In this document: positions 54,575 to 62,508 of the stretch, in pieces
How the letters are laid out: each line of letters begins with the position of its first letter
Numbering within the stretch: position 1 is the stretch's first letter
Source: Rhodoferax sp.
GTDB lineage: Bacteria > Pseudomonadota > Gammaproteobacteria > Burkholderiales > Burkholderiaceae_C
Assembly: GCA_031291305.1 (NCBI GenBank)
Contig: JARLJH010000063.1
Span: forward strand, 62,001 to 126,000
Direction of reading: 5' to 3'
Length of the DNA stretch: 64,000 nucleotides
Notes under the pieces: model-generated
Database searches by the model: none
What the model saw: the letters and a program-made list of their open reading frames with translations, nothing else
What the model was told of the DNA's origin: nothing
Made by a program: the position numbers and the translations under genes

Positions 54575-56353
54575 TTAGAGCAGGACCCTACGGAAATCAC
54601 CAAGGATCTGGCCGAGGTACACGTTGAAGCGTGCGGCAGCCGCGCCATCGATGACGCGGTGGTCCCAGGTCAAACTCAGCGGCAGCATCAGGCGCGGCTG
54701 GAAGGCTTTGCCGTCCCAAATGGGCTCGATGGTGGAGCGGCACACGCCCAGAATGGCGACCTCGGGCGCGTTGATGATGGGCGTGAAGTAACGCCCACCA
54801 ATGCCGCCCAGGCTGCTGATGGTGAAGCTGGCACCGGTCATTTCCGCCGGACTCAGTTTGCCGTCACGCGCCTTTTTGGCCAGCTCGCTCATTTCCTGGC
54901 TGATCTGGAAAATGCCTTTTTTGTCGGCATCCTTGATCACAGGCACCATCAGGCCGTTGGGTGTGTCGGCGGCAAAACCGATGTGGTAGTACTGTTTGTA
55001 GACCACCGCATCACCGTCCAACGAGCTGTTGAAGTCGGGGAACTTCTTCAGTGCGGCCACGCAGGCTTTGATCAGGAAGGCCAGCATGGTCACTTTCACA
55101 CCACTCTTCTCGTTCTCTTTGTTGGTGGAGACGCGGAAGGCTTCCAGGTCGGTGATGTCGGCGTCGTCATGGTTGGTGACGGCCGGAATCATGATGGCGT
55201 TACGCAGCAGGTTGGCGCCGCTGATCTTCTTGATGCGGCTCATCTCCTTGCGCTCGATCGGGCCGAACTTGGCAAAGTCCACCTTCGGCCAGGGGATCAG
55301 GCCCAAACCTGCGCCGTCGTTGGCGGCAGCGGCGACAGGCTTGGCAGCTTGCTGCGCGGCAATGGCGGTGGTTTGCACCGCGCCGCTCATCACCGAGCGG
55401 GTGAAGGCTTGCACGTCGGCATCGGTAATACGGCCTTTGAGACCCGTGCCTTTGACCTCGACCAGCGGTACACCCAGCTCACGGGCGAACTTGCGCACCG
55501 AAGGCGAAGCATGCGGCAAACCCAATGGTGCGCTGGTGGGGTTGTGGGCAGGCATCGCCGCAGCGGCGGTAACCGGCACTTGAGTTGCTACAGAAGTAGC
55601 AGCTACTTGCCCAGGTGAAACAAGGGCTGGAGCCTGTTTTTGTTCAGATGTTTGGTCAGAAACAGAAGCTGGTGTTGGTGTCGGCGCGGTCGCCTGCCCA
55701 ACGGACAAACCTGCTGCTGGCGCAGTGCCTTGCACAATGAGCAGCAAGTCGCCAATGTTGACCGTGTCACCCAACTTGACCTTGAGCTCCTGCACGACCC
55801 CGGCTGCGCTGGACGGGATTTCCATTGAGGCTTTGTCAGACTCGACGGTGATCAGGCTTTGCTCCAGCTTGATACTGTCGCCGACCTTGACCATGACCTC
55901 GATCACGGTCACGTCCTTGAAGTCGCCAATATCGGGCACGCGTACTTCCACCGTGCCACTCGCTACAGAAGGAGTAGCTGCTTGCACAGGTTCCTCCTGG
56001 GCTACAGGCTGATTGGATGCAGAAACTGGTGCAGCAGCCTCGCTCGCTACAGAGGTAATAGCTGCTTGCGCTTGATTGACGGGGGCTACAGCCTGATTTG
56101 ATGTTGATGCCTCGTCCGCCACTTCCAGCAGCAATACCAGCGAACCTTGCTTAACCTTGTCGCCCAGGGCGACTTTGAGTTCTTTGACCACACCGGCGTG
56201 GCTGGAGGGAATTTCCATTGAGGCTTTGTCGGACTCAACCGTCAGCAGGGACTGTTCTGCACGCACCGTGTCGCCGGCCTTGACCAGCAGCTCGATCACC
56301 GACACTTCGTCGAAGTCGCCAATGTCGGGCACTTTGATTTCAATAGTTGCCAT
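54575..56353 (-). CDS. aceF: AceF, dihydrolipoyl acetyltransferase (E2 of pyruvate dehydrogenase)
   Basis: E2 transfers the acetyl group to CoA and forms the complex core. Two lipoyl domains (about 1-80 and 134-212) each contain VESDKASMEIPSS with the lipoylated lysine. A subunit-binding domain follows (HASPSVRKFARELGVPLVEV), then the catalytic domain ending TWDHRVIDGAAAARF. Linkers between domains carry three in-frame copies of the palindromic repeat (residues about 84-103, 112-131 and 238-258). At 592 residues it has two lipoyl domains, against three in Escherichia coli. It lies 20 bases after aceE. Confidence 0.96.
   Translation of the reverse strand: MATIEIKVPDIGDFDEVSVIELLVKAGDTVRAEQSLLTVESDKASMEIPSSHAGVVKELKVALGDKVKQGSLVLLLEVADEASTSNQAVAPVNQAQAAITSVASEAAAPVSASNQPVAQEEPVQAATPSVASGTVEVRVPDIGDFKDVTVIEVMVKVGDSIKLEQSLITVESDKASMEIPSSAAGVVQELKVKLGDTVNIGDLLLIVQGTAPAAGLSVGQATAPTPTPASVSDQTSEQKQAPALVSPGQVAATSVATQVPVTAAAAMPAHNPTSAPLGLPHASPSVRKFARELGVPLVEVKGTGLKGRITDADVQAFTRSVMSGAVQTTAIAAQQAAKPVAAAANDGAGLGLIPWPKVDFAKFGPIERKEMSRIKKISGANLLRNAIMIPAVTNHDDADITDLEAFRVSTNKENEKSGVKVTMLAFLIKACVAALKKFPDFNSSLDGDAVVYKQYYHIGFAADTPNGLMVPVIKDADKKGIFQISQEMSELAKKARDGKLSPAEMTGASFTISSLGGIGGRYFTPIINAPEVAILGVCRSTIEPIWDGKAFQPRLMLPLSLTWDHRVIDGAAAARFNVYLGQILGDFRRVLL
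55582..55642 (-). repeat. In-frame palindromic repeat copy 3 inside aceF
   Basis: This copy encodes about residues 238-258 of AceF (QKQAPALVSPGQVAATSVAT), in the linker between lipoyl domain 2 and the subunit-binding domain. On the plus strand it shows the element landmarks TTGCTACAGAAGTAGCAGC and CAAGGGCTGGAGCCTG. It is the most diverged of the three aceF copies and keeps the frame. Confidence 0.75.
55961..56018 (-). repeat. In-frame palindromic repeat copy 2 inside aceF
   Basis: This copy encodes about residues 112-131 of AceF (SNQPVAQEEPVQAATPSVAS), just before lipoyl domain 2. Plus-strand landmarks are CGCTACAGAAGGAGTAGCTG and GGGCTACAGGCTGATTGGAT. It is separated from copy 1 by only about eight codons, so the linker is built almost wholly of two repeat units. 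Confidence 0.8.
56044..56103 (-). repeat. In-frame palindromic repeat copy 1 inside aceF
   Basis: This copy encodes about residues 84-103 of AceF (SNQAVAPVNQAQAAITSVAS), directly after lipoyl domain 1. Plus-strand landmarks are CGCTACAGAGGTAATAGCTG, CTTGCGCTTGATTGACG and GGGCTACAGCCTGATTTGAT. Of the four coding copies it is the closest to the intergenic members. Confidence 0.82.
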
Positions 56354-56373
56354 GTTGTGTCTCTTTTCTGGGC

Positions 56374-59076
56374 TCAGGCGTGAAGGGGGTTGACCTTGTC
56401 AATGTCGATGCCGTATTTGGCAATGGCCTCGGCCACACGTGCCACCGGCACGGTGCCGTCTTCGCTCAGCGCCTTGAGCGCCGCCACCACGATGTAGTAG
56501 CGGTTGATCTCAAAGTGCTCGCGCAACTTGCTGCGGAAATCACTGCGGCCAAAGCCGTCGGTGCCCAGCACCTTGTAGGTGCGACCTGCCGGGATGAAGG
56601 CACGAATCTGCTCTGCGTAGGCCTTGATGTAGTCGGTGGAAGCGACCACTGGGCCACTGTGATCTTGCAATTGCTGCGTCACAAACGGCACCACCGGCGC
56701 GTCTGTGGGGTGCAGCAGGTTCACGCGCTCGGCCGCCTGGCCGTCGCGGGCCAGTTCGTTGAAGCTGGGGCAGCTCCAAACATCGGCGGTCACGCCCCAG
56801 TCCACCGCCAGCAGTTTTTGCGCCACCAGGCTTTCGCGCAGGATGGTGCCCGAGCCCAGCAGTTGCACGCGTGGTCCTGCGGCGCCTTCGGCACCAGGTT
56901 GACACATGTACATGCCTTTGATGATCTGCTCTTCGGTCCCTGCCATCAGGCCGGGCATGGCATAGTTCTCGTTGAGCAGGGTCAGGTAATAGAAGACGTT
57001 GTCCTGCTTTTCAACCATGCGCCTCAATCCGTGGTGCAGGATGATGCCGACTTCATGCGCGAAGGTCGGGTCATAGCTGACGCAGTTGGGAATCGTGCCA
57101 GCCAGGATGTGGCTGTGGCCGTCTTCGTGCTGCAGGCCTTCGCCGTTGAGCGTGGTCCGGCCAGACGTGCCGCCCAGCAAAAAGCCGCGCGCCTGCATGT
57201 CACCCGCCGCCCAAGCCAGATCGCCAATGCGCTGGAAACCGAACATCGAGTAGTACACGTAGAACGGCACCATGATGCGGTTGCTGGTGCTGTAGCTGGT
57301 GGCCGCAGCAATCCAGCTGGCCATGCCGCCGGCCTCGTTGATACCTTCCTGCAGGATCTGGCCCTTGACGTCTTCCTTGTAGTACATGACCTGGTCTTTG
57401 TCCACCGGGGTGTATTGCTGGCCGGCCGGGTTGTAGATGCCAATCTGGCGGAACAGGCCTTCCATACCAAAGGTGCGTGCTTCGTCCACCAGAATCGGCA
57501 CCACGCGTGGGCCCAGAGCCTGGTCACGCAGCAGTTGCGTGATGAAGCGCACATAAGCCTGCGTGGTGGAAATCTCGCGACCCGGCGCCGTGGGCTCCAT
57601 CACCGACTTGAAGGTCTCAATGGATGGCACGGTAAACGATTCGTTGGCCTTGGTGCGACGGTGTGGCAGGTAGCCACCCAGTTCCTGACGGCGGGCGTGC
57701 AGGTAACGCATTTCGGGCGTGTCGTCGGCGGGCTTGTAAAACGGAATGTCCGGCAGTTGACTGTCCGGAATCGGAATGTTGAAGCGGTCCCGGAAGGTTT
57801 TGATGTCGTCGTCGGTGAGCTTCTTGGTCTGGTGAACGTTGTTCTTGCCCTCGCCCGCCTTGCCCATGCCAAAACCCTTGACGGTCTTGATCAGCAACAC
57901 CGTGGGTTGGCCGGTGTGGTTGACAGCGGCGTGGTAGGCGGCATAGACCTTTTGCGGGTCATGGCCACCACGACGCAGGTTCCAGATGTCGTCATCGCTC
58001 ATCTTTTCGACCATCTTCGCGGTTTCGGGTGAGCGACCAAAGAAGTTTTTGCGGACAAAGGCACCGTCATTGGCCTTGAAGGCCTGGTAATCGCCGTCCA
58101 GCGTGTCCATCATGATCTTGCGCAGCGCGCCGTCTTTGTCGCGCGCCAGCAGAGGGTCCCAATTGCCGCCCCAGATCAGCTTGATCACGTTCCAGCCCGA
58201 GCCACGGAACTCGCCTTCCAACTCTTGAATGATCTTGCCATTGCCGCGCACCGGGCCGTCCAGGCGCTGCAGGTTGCAGTTGACCACGAAGATCAGGTTG
58301 TCGAGCTTCTCGCGCGCCGCCAGACCAATGGCGCCCAAGGATTCGACCTCGTCCATCTCGCCGTCGCCGCAGAACACCCAGACCTTGCGGTTGCTGGTGT
58401 CGGCTATGCCGCGGGCATGCAGGTATTTCAGAAAGCGGGCTTGGTAGATCGCCATCAGCGGCCCCAAGCCCATCGACACGGTGGGAAACTGCCAGAACTC
58501 GGGCATCAGCTTGGGATGTGGGTAGCTTGACAAGCCCTTGCCACCGGTTTCCTGGCGGAAATGCAGCAACTGCTCTTCGGTCAGACGGCCTTCGAGGTAA
58601 GCGCGGGCATAAACGCCGGGTGCCACGTGGCCCTGGATGTAGATGCAGTCGCCGCCGTGGTTCTCGCTCTCGGCATGCCAGAAGTGGTTGAAGCCTGCGC
58701 CAAACATGTGCGCCAAAGAGGCAAACGAGCCAATGTGCCCACCCAAGTCCCCACCGTCTTCAGGGTGATGGCGGTTGGCTTTGACCACCATAGCCATAGC
58801 GTTCCAGCGCATATAGGCGCGCAGGCGTTCTTCAATTTCAATGTTGCCGGGGCAGCGTTCTTCCTGCTCTGGCTCAATCGTGTTCACATACGCCGTGTTG
58901 GCTGAAAACGGCATGTCCAGGCTGTTTTGGCGGGCATGTTCCAGCAGCTGCTCCAGCAAGAAGTGGGCACGTTCAGGGCCCTCGCTCTCAATGACGGCGC
59001 TTAAAGCGTCCATCCATTCACGGGTTTCCTGGCTGTCCGCGTCGATGGCTGCGCGGTTGTCGGGTAATGCTGACAT
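56374..59076 (-). CDS. aceE: AceE, pyruvate dehydrogenase E1 (homodimeric type)
   Basis: E1 decarboxylates pyruvate with thiamine diphosphate. The 900-residue product has the homodimeric AceE layout: DGGDLGGHIGSFASLAHMFG, the ThDP site FCGDGEMDEVESLGAIGLAA followed by VVNCNLQRLDGPVRGNGKII, and the transketolase-like C-terminus with LLGGTSGRTTLNGEGLQHED. It starts at ATG 59076 and heads aceE-aceF-lpd. A sensor kinase gene diverges upstream across about 165 bases that contain a palindromic operator-like site. Confidence 0.97.
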   Translation of the reverse strand: MSALPDNRAAIDADSQETREWMDALSAVIESEGPERAHFLLEQLLEHARQNSLDMPFSANTAYVNTIEPEQEERCPGNIEIEERLRAYMRWNAMAMVVKANRHHPEDGGDLGGHIGSFASLAHMFGAGFNHFWHAESENHGGDCIYIQGHVAPGVYARAYLEGRLTEEQLLHFRQETGGKGLSSYPHPKLMPEFWQFPTVSMGLGPLMAIYQARFLKYLHARGIADTSNRKVWVFCGDGEMDEVESLGAIGLAAREKLDNLIFVVNCNLQRLDGPVRGNGKIIQELEGEFRGSGWNVIKLIWGGNWDPLLARDKDGALRKIMMDTLDGDYQAFKANDGAFVRKNFFGRSPETAKMVEKMSDDDIWNLRRGGHDPQKVYAAYHAAVNHTGQPTVLLIKTVKGFGMGKAGEGKNNVHQTKKLTDDDIKTFRDRFNIPIPDSQLPDIPFYKPADDTPEMRYLHARRQELGGYLPHRRTKANESFTVPSIETFKSVMEPTAPGREISTTQAYVRFITQLLRDQALGPRVVPILVDEARTFGMEGLFRQIGIYNPAGQQYTPVDKDQVMYYKEDVKGQILQEGINEAGGMASWIAAATSYSTSNRIMVPFYVYYSMFGFQRIGDLAWAAGDMQARGFLLGGTSGRTTLNGEGLQHEDGHSHILAGTIPNCVSYDPTFAHEVGIILHHGLRRMVEKQDNVFYYLTLLNENYAMPGLMAGTEEQIIKGMYMCQPGAEGAAGPRVQLLGSGTILRESLVAQKLLAVDWGVTADVWSCPSFNELARDGQAAERVNLLHPTDAPVVPFVTQQLQDHSGPVVASTDYIKAYAEQIRAFIPAGRTYKVLGTDGFGRSDFRSKLREHFEINRYYIVVAALKALSEDGTVPVARVAEAIAKYGIDIDKVNPLHA

Positions 59077-59177
59077 AGGTGTCTCCTGTGTGGTGGCCGG
59101 GGAATGTTAGTGGGTTTGGCCATTTTTGTCGCGAGGCGGATTCTAAAAGCATTTTTAGATTTTTCAAATTGTGTTCT

Positions 59178-59209
59178 ATGGATTCATATTATGAAATATG
59201 TGAATCCAT
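59178..59209. promoter_or_regulatory. Operator-like dyad between aceE and the divergent kinase gene
   Basis: Perfect nine-base arms ATGGATTCA (59178-59186) and TGAATCCAT (59201-59209) are spaced by 14 bases, and an inner palindrome TTCATA-T-TATGAA lies at 59183-59195. The region is AT-rich within a GC-rich neighbourhood and lies about 100 bases upstream of aceE. This looks like a binding site for a dimeric regulator (GntR, IclR or LysR type are all possible) controlling aceE, the kinase gene or both. The regulator is unknown. Confidence 0.5.
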
Positions 59210-59240
59210 TATCGACCTCAAACGCCATACACTTCCGTCC

Positions 59241-61796
59241 ATGCCTGCGCCCAATTCTTCATCGTCTGTGAGCCCTGTTCGGCTCCGCCCCACCAATCGC
59301 TTGCGCCGATGGTGGAAAGCACAAACCGCCCAGCGCCAGGATCGCTTGGCGATGCTGGCACCCTTGGCGGCTGTCGTGATTTTTCTGGTGACCATCCTCT
59401 TCGCCTTTGTTTATCTCCGACTCCAGGAAATCTCCCGCGAGCAGGAGGCCATTCACCGTGACGTGGAATACACGCAGCAGCGCTTGCGGATCCGCCTTTT
59501 GGAGCAACAAGAGCAGCTGATGCGTTTTGCCCGGGAAATGGCGGGGCGTGAAATCTCGATAGATGATTTTTTAAAACGCGCCGAAGCCTTTGCCAACCTG
59601 TTTCCCGAAATCCAAAGCCTGACCTGGATCGACGACAGCTACTCCGTCAAGGCCAGTTTCGACCCCAACGAGGTGGTGGTGCGATCCTCGCGAATCAGCA
59701 GCCTCGTTCGCCGTGACGCTGAAGATACCGCGAGTAGCTTCCGGCTCGCCCGCGATGTGCTGATGCCAATCTATTCCAGCCCACACCAACTGGACAACGG
59801 CTCCACCGAAGTCCAACTGCATTTGCCTCTCATCGACAAGACCCGATTCAAGGGTGACTTGCTGGTGAAATACTCTGTGGACGCCATGTACCGCTATGGC
59901 GTTCCCAACGAAATCACGTCCAAGTACGCAGTCTCTTTGCTTGATGCTGATGCCAAGGTTCTGGCGGGTACGGCATTGACCGAAAAGTCTCTGACGCGTA
60001 ACGTTTTTCCATGGGCTAACCCGATCAATGCTTACCAGTTACCCGTATCTCCCGTAGGCAATGGTCTGGATATCCGAGGGCAGGCGTACCGCACATCGCT
60101 GGGCGTGATCGGTAGCGCCCTGTTCTGGCTGGTGATGGTGCTCAGCGCAATCACTGCGTGGCTGTTGGTCGCCAACTGGCGCCACACGCGCAGGCGTATC
60201 CAGGCGCAAGACGCCTTGATACGCGAGACAGCCTTTCGCCGGGCGATGGAAAACTCCATGCTCACCGGCATGCGAGCGCTGGACATGCAAGGGCGCATTA
60301 CCTATGTGAACAAGGCTTTTTGTCAAATGACCGGCTGGAAAGAAAGCGAACTGGTGGGCCAAACTGCGCCGTTTCCCTATTGGCCCGCCGAAGACTTCGA
60401 CATGCTGACTAGCCGCTTGAAAGAAGAAATTTCGGGGCGAATTCAACCCAGTGGCGTGCAGTTTCGTGTGAAACGCAAGGATGGCGATATTTTTGAGGCA
60501 CGCCTCTACGTCTCGCCGTTGATCGATGCCTTTGGTGAGCAAGCGGGCTGGATGACGTCGATGACCGACATCACGGAGCCAACTCGCGTCCGTGAACAAC
60601 TGGCTGCCTCGCATGAGCGCTTTACCGCCGTGCTCGAAGCCCTGGACGCCTCTATCTCGGTAGCACCGTTGGGCAACAACGAGCTGCTGTTTGCCAACAA
60701 GCTGTATCGGCTGTGGTTTGGCACCGAAGCGCAGGGCCACCTGCAACTGGTTGCCGAGGCGGGCGTTCCTTCGCTGACGCACAGTGACGAAACGCAGGAT
60801 GCCGTTGACGCTTTTGCCGGTTTGCCCACCAACCAGTTGTCTGAAAAAGAAGCCGAAAGCGCCGAAATCTATCTAGGCAGCTTGGGGCGATGGCTGGAGG
60901 TGCGCACACGCTATATGAGTTGGGTCGATGGCCGTCTGGCACAGATGGTGATTGCCACCGACATCACCGCGCGTCGCATGGCTGAAGAACAGGCCGAAGT
61001 GCAGGCCGAGCGCGCTCAGGCGTCCAGCCGCCTGATCACCATGGGCGAGATGGCTTCCAGCGTGGCACATGAACTCAATCAGCCGCTCACCGCCATCAAC
61101 AACTATTGCAATGGCATGGTGTCGCGCATCAAGAGCAGCCAGATCACGCAGGACGAGTTGCTCGGGGCGCTGGAAAAAACCGGTCGCCAGGCGCATCGCG
61201 CGGGTCAGATCATCCAGCGCATCCGCTCTTTTGTGAAGCGTAGCGAGCCCAATCGCACCATTGCCAACGTCTCCACCATGGTGGCTGAGGCCGTGGAACT
61301 GGCCGAGATTGAGCTGCGTCGGCGCAACGTCAAGCTGACGCAGTATGTCGCCCCCAACCTGCCCCATGTGATGGTGGACCCGATCCTGATCGAGCAGGTC
61401 CTGCTCAACCTGCTCAAGAATGCGGCAGAGTCCATCGACACGGCTCAAAAGCCCACAGCGCTGCGGTTGGTGAAACTGCGGGTGGCACCGGCGTTGGTTG
61501 ACGACAAGCAAGTGATCGAGTTCAAAGTATCGGATTCGGGACAGGGCATTGCGCCCGAGGTTATGGCACGGCTGTACGAGGCTTTTTACTCCACCAAGTC
61601 CGAAGGCATGGGCATTGGTCTGTCCTTGTGCCGCTCCATCGTGGAGTCCCATCTGGGCAGAATGAAAGCCGAGAACCTCTACAATGGCGAGGTAGTCATT
61701 GGCTGCTGCTTCACCTTCTGGATTCCCCATCCAGACCCATTGGCGGCATCCGCTTCGCTGCAATCGGAACAACCAGGATTTCAGGTATCGCCATGA
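59241..61796 (+). CDS. PAS-domain sensor histidine kinase
   Basis: This is a membrane kinase of about 851 residues. Two transmembrane helices (AMLAPLAAVVIFLVTILFAF near the N-terminus, and about 295-316, LGVIGSALFWLVMVLSAIT) frame a large periplasmic sensor region. Two PAS-like domains, a coiled coil and a kinase core follow; the core has the phospho-histidine in MASSVAHELNQPLTAINNYC, NLLKNAAESID, DSGQGIAPEVM and GMGIGLSLCRSIVE (HPK4-like, FixL/DctB type). The start is uncertain: the frame is open to 59079, ATG 59178 lies inside an operator-like palindrome, and ATG 59241 is preferred. The FixJ-type regulator gene overlaps its stop by four bases. Confidence 0.88.
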   Translation: MPAPNSSSSVSPVRLRPTNRLRRWWKAQTAQRQDRLAMLAPLAAVVIFLVTILFAFVYLRLQEISREQEAIHRDVEYTQQRLRIRLLEQQEQLMRFAREMAGREISIDDFLKRAEAFANLFPEIQSLTWIDDSYSVKASFDPNEVVVRSSRISSLVRRDAEDTASSFRLARDVLMPIYSSPHQLDNGSTEVQLHLPLIDKTRFKGDLLVKYSVDAMYRYGVPNEITSKYAVSLLDADAKVLAGTALTEKSLTRNVFPWANPINAYQLPVSPVGNGLDIRGQAYRTSLGVIGSALFWLVMVLSAITAWLLVANWRHTRRRIQAQDALIRETAFRRAMENSMLTGMRALDMQGRITYVNKAFCQMTGWKESELVGQTAPFPYWPAEDFDMLTSRLKEEISGRIQPSGVQFRVKRKDGDIFEARLYVSPLIDAFGEQAGWMTSMTDITEPTRVREQLAASHERFTAVLEALDASISVAPLGNNELLFANKLYRLWFGTEAQGHLQLVAEAGVPSLTHSDETQDAVDAFAGLPTNQLSEKEAESAEIYLGSLGRWLEVRTRYMSWVDGRLAQMVIATDITARRMAEEQAEVQAERAQASSRLITMGEMASSVAHELNQPLTAINNYCNGMVSRIKSSQITQDELLGALEKTGRQAHRAGQIIQRIRSFVKRSEPNRTIANVSTMVAEAVELAEIELRRRNVKLTQYVAPNLPHVMVDPILIEQVLLNLLKNAAESIDTAQKPTALRLVKLRVAPALVDDKQVIEFKVSDSGQGIAPEVMARLYEAFYSTKSEGMGIGLSLCRSIVESHLGRMKAENLYNGEVVIGCCFTFWIPHPDPLAASASLQSEQPGFQVSP

Positions 61797-62419
61797 GTCT
61801 CATCCCCAAAAAAGGCACTGTTTATGTCATCGACGACGATGAGGCTGTGCGTGATTCGCTGCAATGGATGCTGGAAGGCAAAGATTACCGGGTGCGCTGC
61901 TTTGACTCCGCCGAATCGTTCCTGAACCGCTACGACGCGCGCGAAGTGGCCTGCCTGATCGTTGATATCCGCATGCCGGGCATGACCGGGCTGGAACTGC
62001 AAAACCGCCTGCTTGATGCCCGCTCACCGCTTCCCTTGGCGTTCATCACCGGGCATGGCGACGTGCCTATGGCGGTGGACACCATGAAAAAGGGTGCCAT
62101 GGACTTCATCCAGAAGCCTTTCAACGAAGAGCAACTGGTGCCGCTGGTGGAGCGCATGCTCGACCAGGCCAAGGAATCCTTCTCCGAATACCAACACACC
62201 GCGGCGCGCGACGCCCTCATGGCGCGCCTGACCTTGCGCGAATCGCAGGTGCTTGAGCGCATCGTGGCGGGTCGCCTGAACAAGCAGATTGCCGACGATC
62301 TGGGCATCAGCATCAAAACGGTGGAGGCGCACCGCGCCAACATCATGGAAAAGCTCAACGCCAACACCGTGGCCGATTTGCTGAAAGTGGCCCTCGGCCC
62401 CAATGCTGCCAAAGCCTGA
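61793..62419 (+). CDS. FixJ-family two-component response regulator
   Basis: The 208-residue regulator has a receiver domain with the phospho-acceptor Asp58 in LIVDIRMPGMTG and Lys in FIQKPF, and a LuxR-type helix-turn-helix (LTLRESQVLERIVAGRLNKQ, then IADDLGISIKTVEAHRANIM). ATG 61793 is inside the kinase stop (ATGA overlap), so the two are translationally coupled and form a cognate pair. The target genes are unknown; divergence from aceE makes the pyruvate dehydrogenase operon one candidate. A repeat-derived terminator follows. Confidence 0.93.
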   Translation: MSLIPKKGTVYVIDDDEAVRDSLQWMLEGKDYRVRCFDSAESFLNRYDAREVACLIVDIRMPGMTGLELQNRLLDARSPLPLAFITGHGDVPMAVDTMKKGAMDFIQKPFNEEQLVPLVERMLDQAKESFSEYQHTAARDALMARLTLRESQVLERIVAGRLNKQIADDLGISIKTVEAHRANIMEKLNANTVADLLKVALGPNAAKA

Positions 62420-62438
62420 TCAAACCCGCTTTCTCTTT

Positions 62439-62496
62439 GCTATTTTAAAGATAGCTACATATGCCCGCACCATAAGGACTAGCGGGCTTTTTTATT
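62439..62496 (-). repeat. Palindromic repeat copy between the FixJ-type regulator and folD
   Basis: The copy reads GCTATTTTAAAGATAGCTAC through GGACTAGCGGGCTTTTTTA. Compared with other copies, the GC arms are extended and followed by six Ts, turning the element into a credible intrinsic terminator (62463-62496). Confidence 0.65.
62463..62496 (+). terminator. Intrinsic terminator after the FixJ-type regulator
   Basis: GCCCGC (62463-62468) and GCGGGC (62482-62487) form a six-base GC stem with a 13-base loop, followed at once by TTTTTTATT. This is a good rho-independent terminator for the kinase-regulator operon. It is formed by the right half of a palindromic repeat copy, so this copy appears to be used as a terminator. 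The folD start codon lies 13 bases beyond the T-run. Confidence 0.75.
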
Positions 62497-62508
62497 AATG
62501 GATCAAAA

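Noticed and set aside
56347-58032. 561-residue plus-strand frame opposite aceE
   Set aside because: Shadow of the aceE coding sequence; no ribosome site and biased composition.
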